Positions 11,788-24,372 of a DNA stretch of 64,000 nt are shown here, one piece after another. This stretch comes from Hypomesus transpacificus (taxonomy: Eukaryota; Chordata; Actinopteri; Osmeriformes; Osmeridae). The notes beneath the pieces are model-generated. The model did no database searches, was not told the DNA's origin, and worked only from the letters and a program-made list of their open reading frames with translations. Numbering within the stretch: the stretch's first letter is position 1; every line of letters starts with the position of its first letter. The DNA lies in the NCBI RefSeq assembly GCF_021917145.1, contig NC_061064.1, positions 3,025,137-3,089,136 of the forward strand, written 5' to 3'. The translations under genes and the position numbers were made by a program.

Positions 11788-14700
11788 CTATGCAGAAGAC
11801 AGGAAGAGTTTGGCCTTCTTCTTTTGGGACGTACACCTGGAGATCATCAACAGCGTTAGCTTGTCCTTTCTTGCGTGCGTTTGTGTGAACGTGCGTGCGT
11901 GCGCGTTTGTGTCGATACTTTTGTGTGCAGGTGTGCGTGTATGCGTGCCTGGGCATGATACTTACACTGTCCACCCTGCCACCAAACACAGTGACAGGAT
12001 TAACACTGTGATGCCAACCACGGCACCAACCACCCCCACATCCAGGTCTTGCTCTGGAACAACCTGTATATCTACAACCCACAGAGGCAACAGTCCATGC
12101 TGTCAGTATACATTAGATATGCATAGCTGTAACTTCACTCAGGCCAAAAACCTACTGTATGTAGGCAGAGGAATAAATTGAGGTTTACAACTTAATACAG
12201 TGAACAGTTTGATGATGGATGAATGGATACAAAGACGAGGATAGGCAAGATAAGTCTGGGCGCAGAGCTCTTTATATATTTATTATCAAGGGTGGGAAAC
12301 CAGTCAGTAGAGATGATGCGTCAGGTTAAAGATCCAGGACAGAGTCCCAGATGGTTCAAGACATTGTGCTGAGGTTGGGTGGTCGTTAAGTCTAAAACGT
12401 TAACATGCAGGGAGATGTGTCTTGGGCCGGTAGCTCCACCCGTGTAGTGTCTTGTGGCCGGTATCTCCACGCCTGCTGTTTCCTGGGGCAGGTAGCTCCG
12501 CCCCTGCTGTGTCCTGGGGCGGGTAGCTCCGCCCCTGCTGTGTCCTGGGGCGGGTAGCTTCATTCCTGCTGTGTCTTGTGGCGGGTAGCTCCACCCCTGC
12601 TGTTTCTTGTGGCGGGTAGCTCCGCCCCTGCTGTTTCTTGTGGCGGGTAGCTCCACCCCTGCTGTGTCTTGTGGCGGGTAGCTCCACCCCTGCTGTGTCC
12701 TGGGGCGGGTAGCTCCGCCCCTGCTGTGTCCTGGGGCTGGTAGCTCCGCCCCTGCTGTGTCTTGTGGCGGGTAGCTCCACCCCTGCTGTGTCTTGTGGCG
12801 GGTAGCTCCACCCCTGCTGTGTCCTGGGGCTGGTAGCTCCGCCCCTGCTGTGTCCCGGGGCGGGTAGCTCCGCCCCTGCTGTGTCTTGTGTCCACCTCTT
12901 CAGAGGGTGGACGTAGAGATCTGGCCTGAAGGGTGTTGAAACGCTGTAGTGTTGTATTTGCTTGTGTTTTTGCCTACTTCTTAGTAGTTGTGGACAATTA
13001 CGTTGTCATGTTTCCAGCAACAGACATCAGGAGGTCTGATCAGAGGTCTGACAGAAAGAGACTGATCTCAACACCCAGTAACACTTTGGAGTCAAGGGGG
13101 AGGCTGCAACAGAAGATATATGTATGGAGAAAAAAACGGTTACAGGGTTACCTCGATCACAGGACCGTAGACTCCAGTCACTCCAGAATCCTCTGTCAGC
13201 ACAAAACTGGTGCACCCTTGACCTGACCCGGAAGCACTCCCTCTCAGTGTCCCCATTGGAGAGATGTGTGAAGGTTGTGTCTCTGGTTACACTCGTTCTC
13301 TGGCAGGGCAGAAACAGGACATGGGTTTGAGGTTCCCTTGTCAATGCTGTGGGTGGGCTCATCCAGATAAAACAACTCCCCATGCAGACAAAGTGCAGGG
13401 ATCTGCCAGGGCTCAGGGCGCAGAACTCTTTATATTGCTCTTGACATCTTAATACTATGATTGTGACGGGCTGTCAACTGACAGTCACGTGTTACTGACA
13501 ACATGGGGTGAAGCCTACCAGCAATAATGGTCTGTCTTTAATTTCCTCACTGATCTCCACCTCCCACTCCAAGCAGCCTTCAGGGACTCTCCCATGGGGT
13601 GGATCCCAGTACAGCTTAACTTTCCCGTCTGGATCTGCCCAGAGATCAATCACCTCCACAGCTGCAGGCTTCACTAAAGATACACAGCAGAAATGGAGGT
13701 ACATGATAAACGACAGCGTTATTTACATCCTGTTGCCAGGAGACAATGTTGTATTCTATAGGAAGGAGGAGACACCGGAATGTTTGGATATGACAGAGAA
13801 ACTACAGCAATCCTCAACATGGTGGCACAAACGTTGTGTGAAGATATATAATCGTAATACCCTGATTCTGAACTTGCAGGGAGAAGAAGGCAGGCCTCAC
13901 AACCACGCCTGGAGAGGAGCTGTTCACACAGATGTTGAAATCAGTGAACTCTTCAAGAAGATCATGTGATAAATTGCAGCCTGTCCTAGCCCTGTTTTGA
14001 ACAATGTAGCTTGGGCACTCCTCAGAATGTTCCATGTCACTATGCCTAGCGGTTTGGAAACACAAAATACACAATGCAATTAAACCACTAACAACCATAA
14101 TTAAACCTTGCCAGAGCACACCTTCTTCTGGAAGCGTCCACGAGTACATAAAACTGACAGAAGTTGTGTTATTACACTGTAATGTGATTACAGACGACTT
14201 GCTATGAATCTGCCTACCAGAAGTACAGGTTGTACTGGGCCTTGGCCAGGACGTCAGGGCCATTGAGCCAGGTACACTCCAAGTATTCCTGCTGATGGAA
14301 CACACAGGAAAATCCCTGGACCCTGGAGCCAATGACACCTGTTGGGGATTGCAAAAAGATTAACAGATACCCCACATATAAATGGATTTAAATAGTGAAC
14401 AACCACATCCAAAAAAACATTGACAAACAAATAAATGAATATAATCATAGGATTGGTGGGATATCGTTGTGAGTGGAAGCTACTTGGATGGTCGTTTTCC
14501 CCCTCTCTGTGATGTCATTAGAACCTACCTGTGTTGGAGGGCTGCACGGTCAGATCTGTAAAATTGCTCTGGATCTCTGAGTAGTTAGTGGAGGCTCCTT
14601 TCAACAGTGTGTACAGTCTGACCTTTACTGCTTTCTCAAGGTCAAACTGAGCTCTGTAGCTCCTCCTCACTGTTCTGATTGCCTACAGGATCAACCCACA

Positions 14701-15308
14701 CACAGAATATCCTATCCTCAGGCTTCACCTTCTTCACACCCACTCAGACATGAGCGATCACAGACGATGTGTCACTGAAGAGGCTAGGAGCGTGGGAATG
14801 TCCCTACCGTCCACCTGCCATTGTATGAGTTGAGATACTCCAGCTGGTAGCGCAGGGTGCAGTCGGTCCTGTTGAGCAGGCTGGCTGGGGGGCTCCAGGT
14901 TATCAGGAGTTGTCCCAGACGTCCCTGGTCATGTATCTCAACTTCCTCCGGCGGAGCAACTGAAATGTGTTTCATTTAGAATAAGCATACTTTCAATTAT
15001 GTACTTGTACTTACTGTAAGTCGCTCTGGATAAGGGCATCTGCTAAATGACTAAATGTAAATGTGCTAAATGATTAAATGTAAGTTCACTCTACAGAAAC
15101 TGAAAAAATAACCTTTTCTTTCTCTGTTGTTTGAAGAAAAAAAGCACAGTTTCTCATCTTCCTGTATGCAGGCTTCCGAAATAGTCAGTGGAGAAATAAG
15201 TCAGACCAACTAACCTGTCAATCCATTCATCTGGATAAACCCACTCCAGTGTAGAATTAGCATAAATACAACTTCATGGCCCAGTAAGGTTTTTCTGCTC
15301 AGCAACAT
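11788..15308 (-). CDS. il13ra2: interleukin-13 receptor alpha-2 (decoy receptor)
   Basis: Type I cytokine receptor that binds IL-13 (in mammals) at the cell surface without a JAK-binding tail. Coding exons on the minus strand: 15215-15308, 14808-14959, 14529-14682, 14218-14338, 13861-14045, 13519-13673, 13152-13299, 11966-12071, 11788-11836. They sum to 1164 bases, 387 aa (human is about 380). Residues 1-31 form a signal peptide starting MLLSRKTLLG. Fibronectin III domains follow: VAPPEEVEIHDQGRLGQLLI resembles human VNPPQDFEIVDPGYLGYLYL, and FTDFNICVNSSS resembles DYKDFYICVNGSS. The WSXWS motif is WSDWS near residue 328. One TM helix lies at about 348-369, and the tail is short and basic (CTSQKKKAKLFLSSA) with no Box1, as expected for the alpha-2 chain. 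The gene order il13ra2-lrch2 fits human Xq23. The start follows an acceptor, so exon 1 is non-coding. Confidence 0.93.
12440..12895. repeat. 31-bp minisatellite in il13ra2 intron 7
   Basis: About 14-15 tandem copies of a GC-rich unit, TAGCTCCGCCCCTGCTGTGT plus CCTGGGGCGGG, with C/T and G/A variants between copies (CCTGGGGC versus CTTGTGGC). Because 31 is not a multiple of three, all three minus-strand frames stay open, giving several long false ORFs. Confidence 0.9.
15003..15083 (+). repeat. SINE tail fragment
   Basis: Only the 3' part of the SINE family (TTACTGTAAGTCGCTCTGGA and the AAATGTAAATG tail) is present. It lies about 45 bases from il13ra2 coding exon 2, in intron 1. Confidence 0.75.
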
Positions 15309-15948
15309 TCTGCTAAATTCCTTAAAGACGGAAAGAATATCATTTTAAAACAATAGCTAGTCCAGTCTCCTTTGACAACCTAAGCAACCAAGCTGACATG
15401 GCCAAATCATGTAAACTATTGCACTAAGTTACCCTATTTGCACTAAGTTACCATAGTTGTTCCACTAAGTTAGCCTATTAGTATTTTTGTACTTTTATAT
15501 TGAAATTTTATACAGTATATAGCTACTTAACTTTGTATGTTTTTATTTTATTCGAAATTCTTACAGCCCTTTAGTATTAGTTAGACTTTGCACCGTTAGC
15601 ATAGTTAGACTTGTACACCACTATTCAAGATTTATGACTCCCAATTTGTTGAATGTATGCCAAAGTAGACTCCTGGTCTGTGCAAACTTTCCTGGCGATA
15701 AAAACCCTGTTCTGGTTCTTCTTCTGATTCTATTCCATCTTAATAAACTATTGCTAGATATTAGAAAATCAAATTTTATAGCATTTTTGTGAGCATATTT
15801 AGATTTCGTGGATTGAAAAAAATTACTTATGTAAAATACATTCTACATTACAGGGTATTCATCTAATGTTGAATTTAAAATCAGTCTATCATCAGGAAAG
15901 AAAAGAGATGAAAAAGGTCTAAGAGGAGCAGGAGAAGGCATTACTTAC

Positions 15949-16044
15949 TGAGTGGTAGCAGCCAGTGTGGAGCTGTGCTCTGCTGAGTTGGAGCAGCAGG
16001 AGCTGTTTGTCCCAGACGGTTGAGGAGGCAGTGCTTTTGTATAG
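15949..16044 (-). promoter_or_regulatory. probable il13ra2 5' non-coding exon and core promoter
   Basis: A minus-strand donor (ACTCA|GTAAGT at 15949/15948) upstream of the coding start fits a 5'UTR exon. A TATA-like CTATACAAAAG lies at 16044-16033 about 30 bases before a plausible start site. This is inference from motif spacing. Confidence 0.35.
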
Positions 16045-16192
16045 CTTATTTAACAAGAGGTTGGATCTACAAAGAGTTACAGATAAGCAGCCACATGAAG
16101 GCATTCGAAATTTATTTACAGGTGTCTACTGTGGCAGATGTACTATAAATAGTTAAATAAAGGATGTACTCAAAGCTATAAACAATTTCCGT

Positions 16193-18319
16193 TTTATTTT
16201 GTATTTTGGCCTTGAAACAAAGTTTAATTAGTTTGTTTCTTTTGTCTTTCTTTTCTTTTTTAAGAAACACCCCAAACTTTTTACAGTGGATATATTTACA
16301 GACATAAGGTTTGGTCTTTCAGAATCATTGCATGCATTTAATTTATTTTGAAATACAAAAATTCTTATGTACAGAATACATCAGAATGTTCTTAATGATA
16401 TCATGTGTTGACAATCTTTTAGCCAAACTTGATGCACTGTGTGTTCGACATGGGTAATGTAAGGAATGGCCCTCAAGTGGGATATTTGGAGACAAACACA
16501 TGGACAAATCAATTGTTGTTTGTTCCAGCCTTAATTTGATGCTGCTTTGATTGATTTGTAACTTGGTACATTATAACCAGATAAACAATGACTTTCACGT
16601 CCATCTACGGGAAAGTAGATTTGAGCAGGGTGTTTCCAGCGACACAGGTCGTAATTGGATAGGCCAGTTCTAGCATGAACGGGCTGGTAGGTGAACTGTA
16701 AGGCATTCTGCTCAAGGAAGGCAGCCAAAGATTTGACGAAATGAAATGTAAGCAAATAGAATTTGAAGTGAATGGGGGTACATTGTATTGTTTATCACAA
16801 TTGGGAATCATCCAGCTTGATGAAATGTAGTCGTGAACGAGATGTTTTTTACGGCTCATTTGGAGAATTCAATGACCATAGATATACTTTTTTGTAATCG
16901 AAATCAAAATAACTACACAGAGCCTTCAAAATCCAGTAACTAACATCACAGCAAACAAATTAGAGCTAAAAACCCTCAGAACATTACTTAATTTGTTATC
17001 AGGGTTGAAACACACAAACAATTAAACAAAAGCACAAAAATACAACCAAAAAATAAATACATAAATAATTTCCCTGATATACAGTTTCTTAGTAGAGAGT
17101 TGTCAGTGTGTATCTATTTGCATTAAGCACACTGTTTTAGCTGTGAATCCAACTCAAATAAAAGGAACCAGTGAAAATAAATGTACAAAACATTCTTAAG
17201 TTGCACCAAATTGTCCAACAGATAAAATCACAGCAGTAAGTACATTGTACATAATAATATCCTGACTGATCAATTTGTGCTTTCAACTTGTATTAAAACA
17301 AGCACAGAAGGTTGCATCAAAGCAGCTGAGAGTCACAGTAGTCTTATGTTTACAGTGTGCCGTTTCCTGTGACTACTGAGTTTAGGAGGAACAGCTTATT
17401 CCAACAGCAGTGGTCAGCAGAAGTCAAGACGACACAACAGGTGAGTTGGCTAAGCACCTGCTCCAATACTAACAGCCATTCTGATCATAGATACTATGTT
17501 TTTCCAAGCAAGCGTTTCTTCTAACCCCCAAACAAACTGTGTAGGTGGTGTTAGTTTTGGCTCTGGCTGGGGTTTCCCAGGCCAGAAGAGAAATACGATT
17601 AGCCCAACTTCCTGCTCTGGGACAGAAGACCAGGTGGTAAAACATTCTTATTATTATCATGACTACAAATATCTGTAAAATGCTACTTGTGTCAAAGCAA
17701 AAAAATCAAGCTACAAGTGCAAGGGCCACTTGATCTGTGTTGTGGCTGGTGAACCAGCATGCAGTTCACTTCTCTTGAAAAAGTGAGTGCATACCTGCCT
17801 TTTAAAACAGTTTTCACTTCACGATGGCAGTCTGAAACACAGAAGGTTGGGAGTCTTGTCAGGTCAGATTTGGCTACTCCAGTCTCAGCAGTCTCTGGGA
17901 AATAGTCATGGCAACTGGTCTTCCTCTTCCTCTAGGTTCCCCCTGTCGTCTGACCTTTGACCCGACTCGGTTCATCACCTCTCACAAGGTCATTGTGCCT
18001 TGTGCAGGTCACAGAGGTCATACAGTCACACATATTCTCTACACACGTACAGTATGGCCCCCCCAATGGGACACAAGCTAAGAATCTGATGGAGGAGAGG
18101 CAGGACCAGCTGACATCATATAAGAGAGTGAAGGCCTCCCCTCTCGTGGCTCCGTCAGCTGGTAGCGGGCTCCTGTCCTTTGGCCCTGGGGGCCGTCCCC
18201 CGTTTGGGTTCCCTGGTCCCCAGTGGTGAGGTCTCTCATGTGAGGGGGGGTGGAGGGCTGGGGGGTGGAGGCAGGGCCCAGCTGAGGGCTGGGGAGTGGA
18301 GGCAGGGCCCAGCCTGGTG
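16193..18319 (-). other. probable 3'UTR of lrch2
   Basis: No coding exon is visible between the lrch2 stop and the il13ra2 promoter. The first clear minus-strand AATAAA reading downstream is at 16198-16193. The region is AT-rich, as long 3'UTRs are. Both genes point the same way, so lrch2 would end about 150 bases before il13ra2 begins. Confidence 0.35.
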
Positions 18320-21300
18320 CTAAACAGCAGACAGCTGGGTGGGCTTGGAAGCAGGCAGCTCCAGCAGGGCCTGAACAGTCATTCCTACCTTCACAAGCCC
18401 ACGCTCCTCCAGGATGTGATGGGGCAGACACAGCTTGTCCTGACGGATGACGCAGACAGACAGAAAACACACAAGCACACCCATGATTGATGTTTGTTTC
18501 TGGAAGCCCTTGAAGTTCACTCAGGGTCAACATTTTTGTCACGGTGTGTGAAAAAGGGTGAGGATAACAGTGTGTCTACCTGCGGAACGCCCAGCTTCTT
18601 GCAGGCATCAAGAAAGTTCTCCACATTCCTACGACACTTTGCCATGCTGAGCTTTGGCTGAGAAAGATGACACATGATTTACTGTGGAAGTCCTCTCTGC
18701 AGAGGCATGTTTGGATTTAATTGCTTAATTATTGAGAGCTATAAGGGCAGAATATTTATGAGCAGTACCTATCAAAGGTTCGGGAGACACATGCCTGTTC
18801 CTATTTCATATGCAACAAACTAGGTCATGTAATGGTATGAAGATTTAATTTGACTAAAATGTAAAAATAATGCCACAAAAAGTTTAATTTTCATCAAACT
18901 GCCACCTTATGCAAAGTGAGTAGAACACAGGTTAACTGCCCTTGACCAATCATTTGTTGCCACTACCTAAAAGGGAGGGCTTACCACTGCAGGTGAGGGC
19001 ACATGGATGCTGGCTACAGATCTGGGACGTATGTGATTGGCTAGATGGCACAGAACAACCCCGTCCATCAGGGCGGCCCCAACATCGTCAGGCAGCAGAA
19101 CCTTCAGTCTGGACTCAAGGTTCTAAACAGAACCACACCCTCACGTTAGTCATGCCCTCATTGCACATTGCTGTGAATCCCTGGGAGATCCACTTCACAG
19201 ATGACACATGACTCGAGTGACGTGTGGAAGTGTGATGGCTGAGAGAGGTGTGGAAGTGTGTGCAGAGGGAGGGGACATTGGTGGAGGGAGCGGAAGCACC
19301 AGTGGACCTGGAATTGAAGTAGAGGTTTTGGGAATCATGACTACAACTGAAGATATGTGATTATGTAAACAGCCAATGCTTCTTATGACAGTCCCAACAG
19401 CCTGCCTTGCTCATTGACTTTTGTACAACTTTAAGCCTTGTTGATGACCTATGACAAATAGGCATTTAGCTGATGGATTTAACTCATGTCAGATCTTGTT
19501 TATGAGCCCCATATATCGCTAAGAAGGCTACATGGCTAAACACGTTTAAGTGAAAAGTATACAACGCAAAATCCATTATTGACATTTATCTATTTTCCAT
19601 AGCTTAACATGTCTTGATTTGCCCTGTTGTTTTCCCTTTAGTGCTCTAAGAACACTGTCTCTATCTGCTCATGTGAAAGTATAAAAGGCCCTTACAGATG
19701 ATGTAAAGTCTGCCTGCAGTGTTTTCCTTTATCTCCGTATACTAATGGTCAGAGTCTGTCTGCTAGTGGGCCTGCAGTGTGTTGTCACTAAGGGCCTCAT
19801 TTACTAACATTGCGACCACAGCTCAATCTGAGCCTTTGCCAAACCGCAAATAGCACATGGTGTATTTCCGCATTTTGCATGGTATTTATCAAACCAGATC
19901 CTTTTCAACGTCTTACTCCGCCCTTTTGTGTTACTTAGCGCGCCGTTAAAAGACGGGAGAAATCGCCTGCATGTAACTGCCACCATGGGTGATTCGAGGA
20001 AAAGAAAAAGAAGGTTCAGCGAACAGGAGATAGAAATATTGGTTTACGAAGTTCCAGCTAACATTAACATGTACCAAGGAAGAAATACACCTCTCCTTCC
20101 ATCTCTTTGTGGCACACACCCACTTTCCCTTATACCCTCCCCAGCAGCGGTAATCTGCGTTTTTACTCAAGTGCGCTGCCTTTGTAAATACGGTTTTATG
20201 TCTTTACCCGCTATTTTACGCCTGAAATGGGCGCAATCCTGTTAGTAAATGAGGCCCTGAGTGTCCTTTTATGCTTGTGTGTTTGTGTTTGGTTTGTCCT
20301 ATGTTTTTTGAGCCTTCTGACCTGCCGTAAGATGCCAATTTGCTCCATCTCCTCTCTCAGGTGCTCCATCTTCCTCCGCATGGTGAAACTGGGGTCTGTG
20401 GAGGCAAACTCTTGGCGGCTGCTCCTGCTAAATGCTGTTGGGCAGACAGAACAGTCCGGATTCACCAGCAGACATGACGCAACACAGAGAACCCACACAG
20501 AGACACACGGCTCGGCCTGCTAGGGGCGTTGCTGTACAGAGCCTGTCAGGAGCTCCAGCCTGTTTCCCACGAACAACCAGGGAGAGGTCAAGTGTGAAAA
20601 AAACATGAACTCTCTGCTCTCAAGTTAGGATTGTTTTGGTTTGTATTGCTGCAGAAAGGAGGTGTGAGGGCTTGCAGTGTCCTGGCCTCTGGCTTAACTC
20701 TGGCGGTTTGGGAAGATAATGTGAGAATGGTAGGATATCCTGTTATCCATTTTAGAGAACCTTATCTGCATTTAACCTAAGAAACCCATTACTTCTTTAG
20801 AAAATGGTAAAAACCTTTTCTTCCACCCAATCTTTTAGGCAAATAATAGGAACTATAAATTGACTTACAGCTGGTATGTGAGGTAAATTGATGTGACAAC
20901 TTTAACTTGTGTTGTTTTTTTTATGTTACACACCATGTTTTACGTTAAAATCAGACACAAACACAAATCAATTACTGTCTCTCTTTTTCACGTTACCATT
21001 CTAGAGACGTAGGGTCCAGTGACTAAATCAATAAGAATGCTTATTTAACCTCCCATGGAAAGAGGTGGAGTAGAGTTCCTTGGGATTCGGATGTAAATAA
21101 ATAGTTTCAAAAGCCAGGGCAGGTTACTTAAGTGCTGTCTTAATCAAACTATCCATTGGTTTATGGTAGAGGATGTTAACATGCAAAGATGAGGCTGTTT
21201 ATCACGTGGTACTGTAGAGTACTGAGGTGCACTTTTCAGGGAGTACAGGATGTCCATTGTTAGTATTCTACGGCTGTGACTAGTAGAGTTCTGTGGAAGC

Positions 21301-24300
21301 CCTAACCAAAGGCGGGACCATGTTTTCCACAGAATTTCTGGGTAAAGGTCTGAGCCAATAAATAATATAGAACACATTTCTGAATAACTCACCTGATCTA
21401 GGCTTTAAACCAAATACGGTAAGGGTTGTGCTGAATTCAGAGCTGCGCATTCCCTCCTGAAAATAAAACAGGATTGTAGCTGCATGTTCATAAAACATTC
21501 ACAGTATTGTGTAAGGTACAGCCTGGTTAACGTACAACCAAGGTGGATTCTTTGGTGTTATTGTTTACACTGCCTGTCTTACCTCACACTCTTCATTACC
21601 ACTTGAATTCCTCCGGGCACTCTGGCACTTGTACTGGGGAAGAGAAAATTCAAATTCAGTGATTACCTCACCTTGGACGTATACATATTTCTTTTCCTTC
21701 TAGGGAGTCAAATATACAGAACAATTGATAGGGATCACTCCTGAGAAAATAGCCCTTTGGGGTAGACAGGATGGAGTCCCAAGTTATAGGAATATGGCAA
21801 CTCAAGCACTTTCATCTCCATAAATCTCCCAAATCTGTATACCTATGGCAACTTTGGCAAACACAAATGTCAACTTGTTTCATTGAAGAGTGCAGGACAT
21901 AAACTTTTGTAGAATTTGTGTGAGTCATTGGTCAGAAAAATATTACAGTAGTGTCTTAGCGTCCACAGCAAATCCAAGAATGATACATTTCTGGTGTTCA
22001 CAGCACACAGAGGTCAACGCTTTTTCTTAAAATTACACTTGACCTGATGCAAAACCTTAGCACTTCATTCAGAATTCAACACTAATGGGTGTTAAATTCA
22101 TAAAAGAAAGCCTCAGTAGAACATTCACACAATGTCCAGTGATAAGTGAAATTCTGAAATGTTGAGGCTCTGGTGCAAATGACCGTGGTGTAGTTGAAGT
22201 GGTTCAACTGTTGGTTGTTATGGAAATACCAGATTTAATGAGTCATGACATGAAATTAGTTATTTCATAGTTGAATGATAATGTGTCTTTGTCTTTCAAG
22301 ATCAGAAACCAAAATTGGATCATGTTTCACTGTATATGCAGTAGGACATGTAAAGGGAGTCAGATGGCTGAGCGGTGAGGGACTCGGGCTAGTAATCAGA
22401 AGGTTGCCGGATCGATTCCCCGCCATGCCACATGATGTTGTGTCCTTGGGCAAGGCACTTCACCCTACTTGCCTTGGGGGAATGTCCCTGTACTTACTTT
22501 AAGTCGCTCTGGATAAGAGCATCTGCTAAATGACTAAATGTAAATGTAATGTAAATGTGTCACAACTAAATATTAACAACAGTTAATGTTATGGATTTAA
22601 CTCTAGGAAAGTGTTCCTTTCAACCACACCATTAAAACCCAACTGTTCTGAAGTAATGAAAATTACAAATATACTGTTTCCTGTTCCTTAAAATGTAACA
22701 TTTACTGTTCAAGAATGGAACAAAGGTTTAATGTTTCTGAAGAGCGTGGTAGCGCGTGGTATTTAACTACAGGTGTAACCACTATTATTATTAGAACGAG
22801 AACCAACATTTAAGTAGCGATTCAGATGAAGAAGATAGTGAATGGGCCCGTACCTTGAGATAATCTTTTCTAAGGTATTTGTTCCTCCTACGCTCCTCGT
22901 TCTGGTTGAGGACGGGAGGTAGCTCTGGCCACTTGGCCTCTGTTTCTGATTCAGATTTGAGGCTGCCATCGAAAGAACAGGACGATGATGGCTGCAGAGA
23001 CATCCGGATGAAGGTCAACATGCTGGAGCGTGCCGTCAGGCTAGATAACATCAGCTAAACAAACGTCCCCGGTAAATTTACTGTTAAGCCCCAACTTTAT
23101 CGGGAATAAGATTATTGCTCACTTTCCATGCTGGTGTACCTCACATATTCTAAACAAATGTGTCCTTTTCATTAGAATATATCAAACAAATAAATGTGAT
23201 CTCATTCAAGAACTGAAATGATGAAGCGTGAGAAGGACCAATGTATGGGTGAAATGGATGACCTCAGAGAAAGGCGTGTCGTCGTCAGTAAGGTCGGGAT
23301 CCTTTCCAATGAACATGGGGAAAGAATAAAATGAAAATGAAACATGACATGGATGAATAAACTGCTGCTGATAAATCAACAAAATGAAAGAGATAGACTC
23401 ATACCAAAATAGCAATCGTGAAGAAACATGTCATGTCAGCCTAGTGGAACACTAACCTGGCCACCAAGAACTGATGCTCCACTGCTGCCTTCATCCAGAG
23501 AAGCACTGGAAGAGAAACAACCTATCAACACCTACAGACAACTCATCAACTGTCAGAATCCAGAGTCTGAAACTCTGGAGCGGTTTAAAGCAGCTAAATG
23601 TGTTCAGACTGTGGTCAGGAGCCTATGATGGCACACTAGGGGAGAGCTAACCCTTCTGGACCGCAACTTCTGAGCGGTGAGGGAGTCGGGCTAGTAATCA
23701 GAAGGTTCGCCGGATCGATTCCCCGACGTGCCACATGACGTTGTGTCCTTGGGCAAGGCACTTCACCCTACTTGCCTCGGGGGGAATGTCCCTGAACTTA
23801 CTGTAAGCCGCTCTGGATAAGAGCGTCTGCTAAATGACCAAATGTAAATGTAAATGTTGAATGCTTACCTGCGAGTGGCTTGGGATTGAGATCTCTGTTT
23901 GCTGCTGGAACTTCCTGAGTGACTGAGGAACCTGTGGAGGAACAGGAGGTCACATGCAGGCTCAGTCCCACGGCCCGGCAGAACCCCTAAACGCTGCCAC
24001 CGGCTCTCTGTGCTTTTCTAAGGAGGCACGACACTTGTTCACGTTCTAAACATGCGCTAGACACTCACACACAAACACAGAGAAAACACGCCGTCTCAGT
24101 ATGGGGAAGGAAAATGTTCATTCCTGACTTTAACCGGCGACAAAAACTGGAACCCTCTCTCTTCACCATGCACTCTGCTTCTCTCACAGTCTCACTGACA
24201 CACAGTCTCACTCTCGCTCTACCTGTGTGCTCGTCCAGTTACCCTTCTCCGGTGAATAAGACTCTCTGCTCTACATATTAAGGAGCGGCGTCTACCAGTC

Positions 24301-24339
24301 AGTCATCAGGTGTGCACCAGTCAGGTCCAGGGAGGGGGC

Positions 24340-24372
<33 letters not shown>

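Noticed and set aside
12321-12895. Three overlapping minus-strand ORFs of 111-126 aa (repeating GVELPATRHSR), and a CRISPR-like look
   Set aside because: They arise from a 31-bp direct tandem repeat open in all frames. There are no unique spacers between copies, so it is a minisatellite and not a CRISPR array or a gene.
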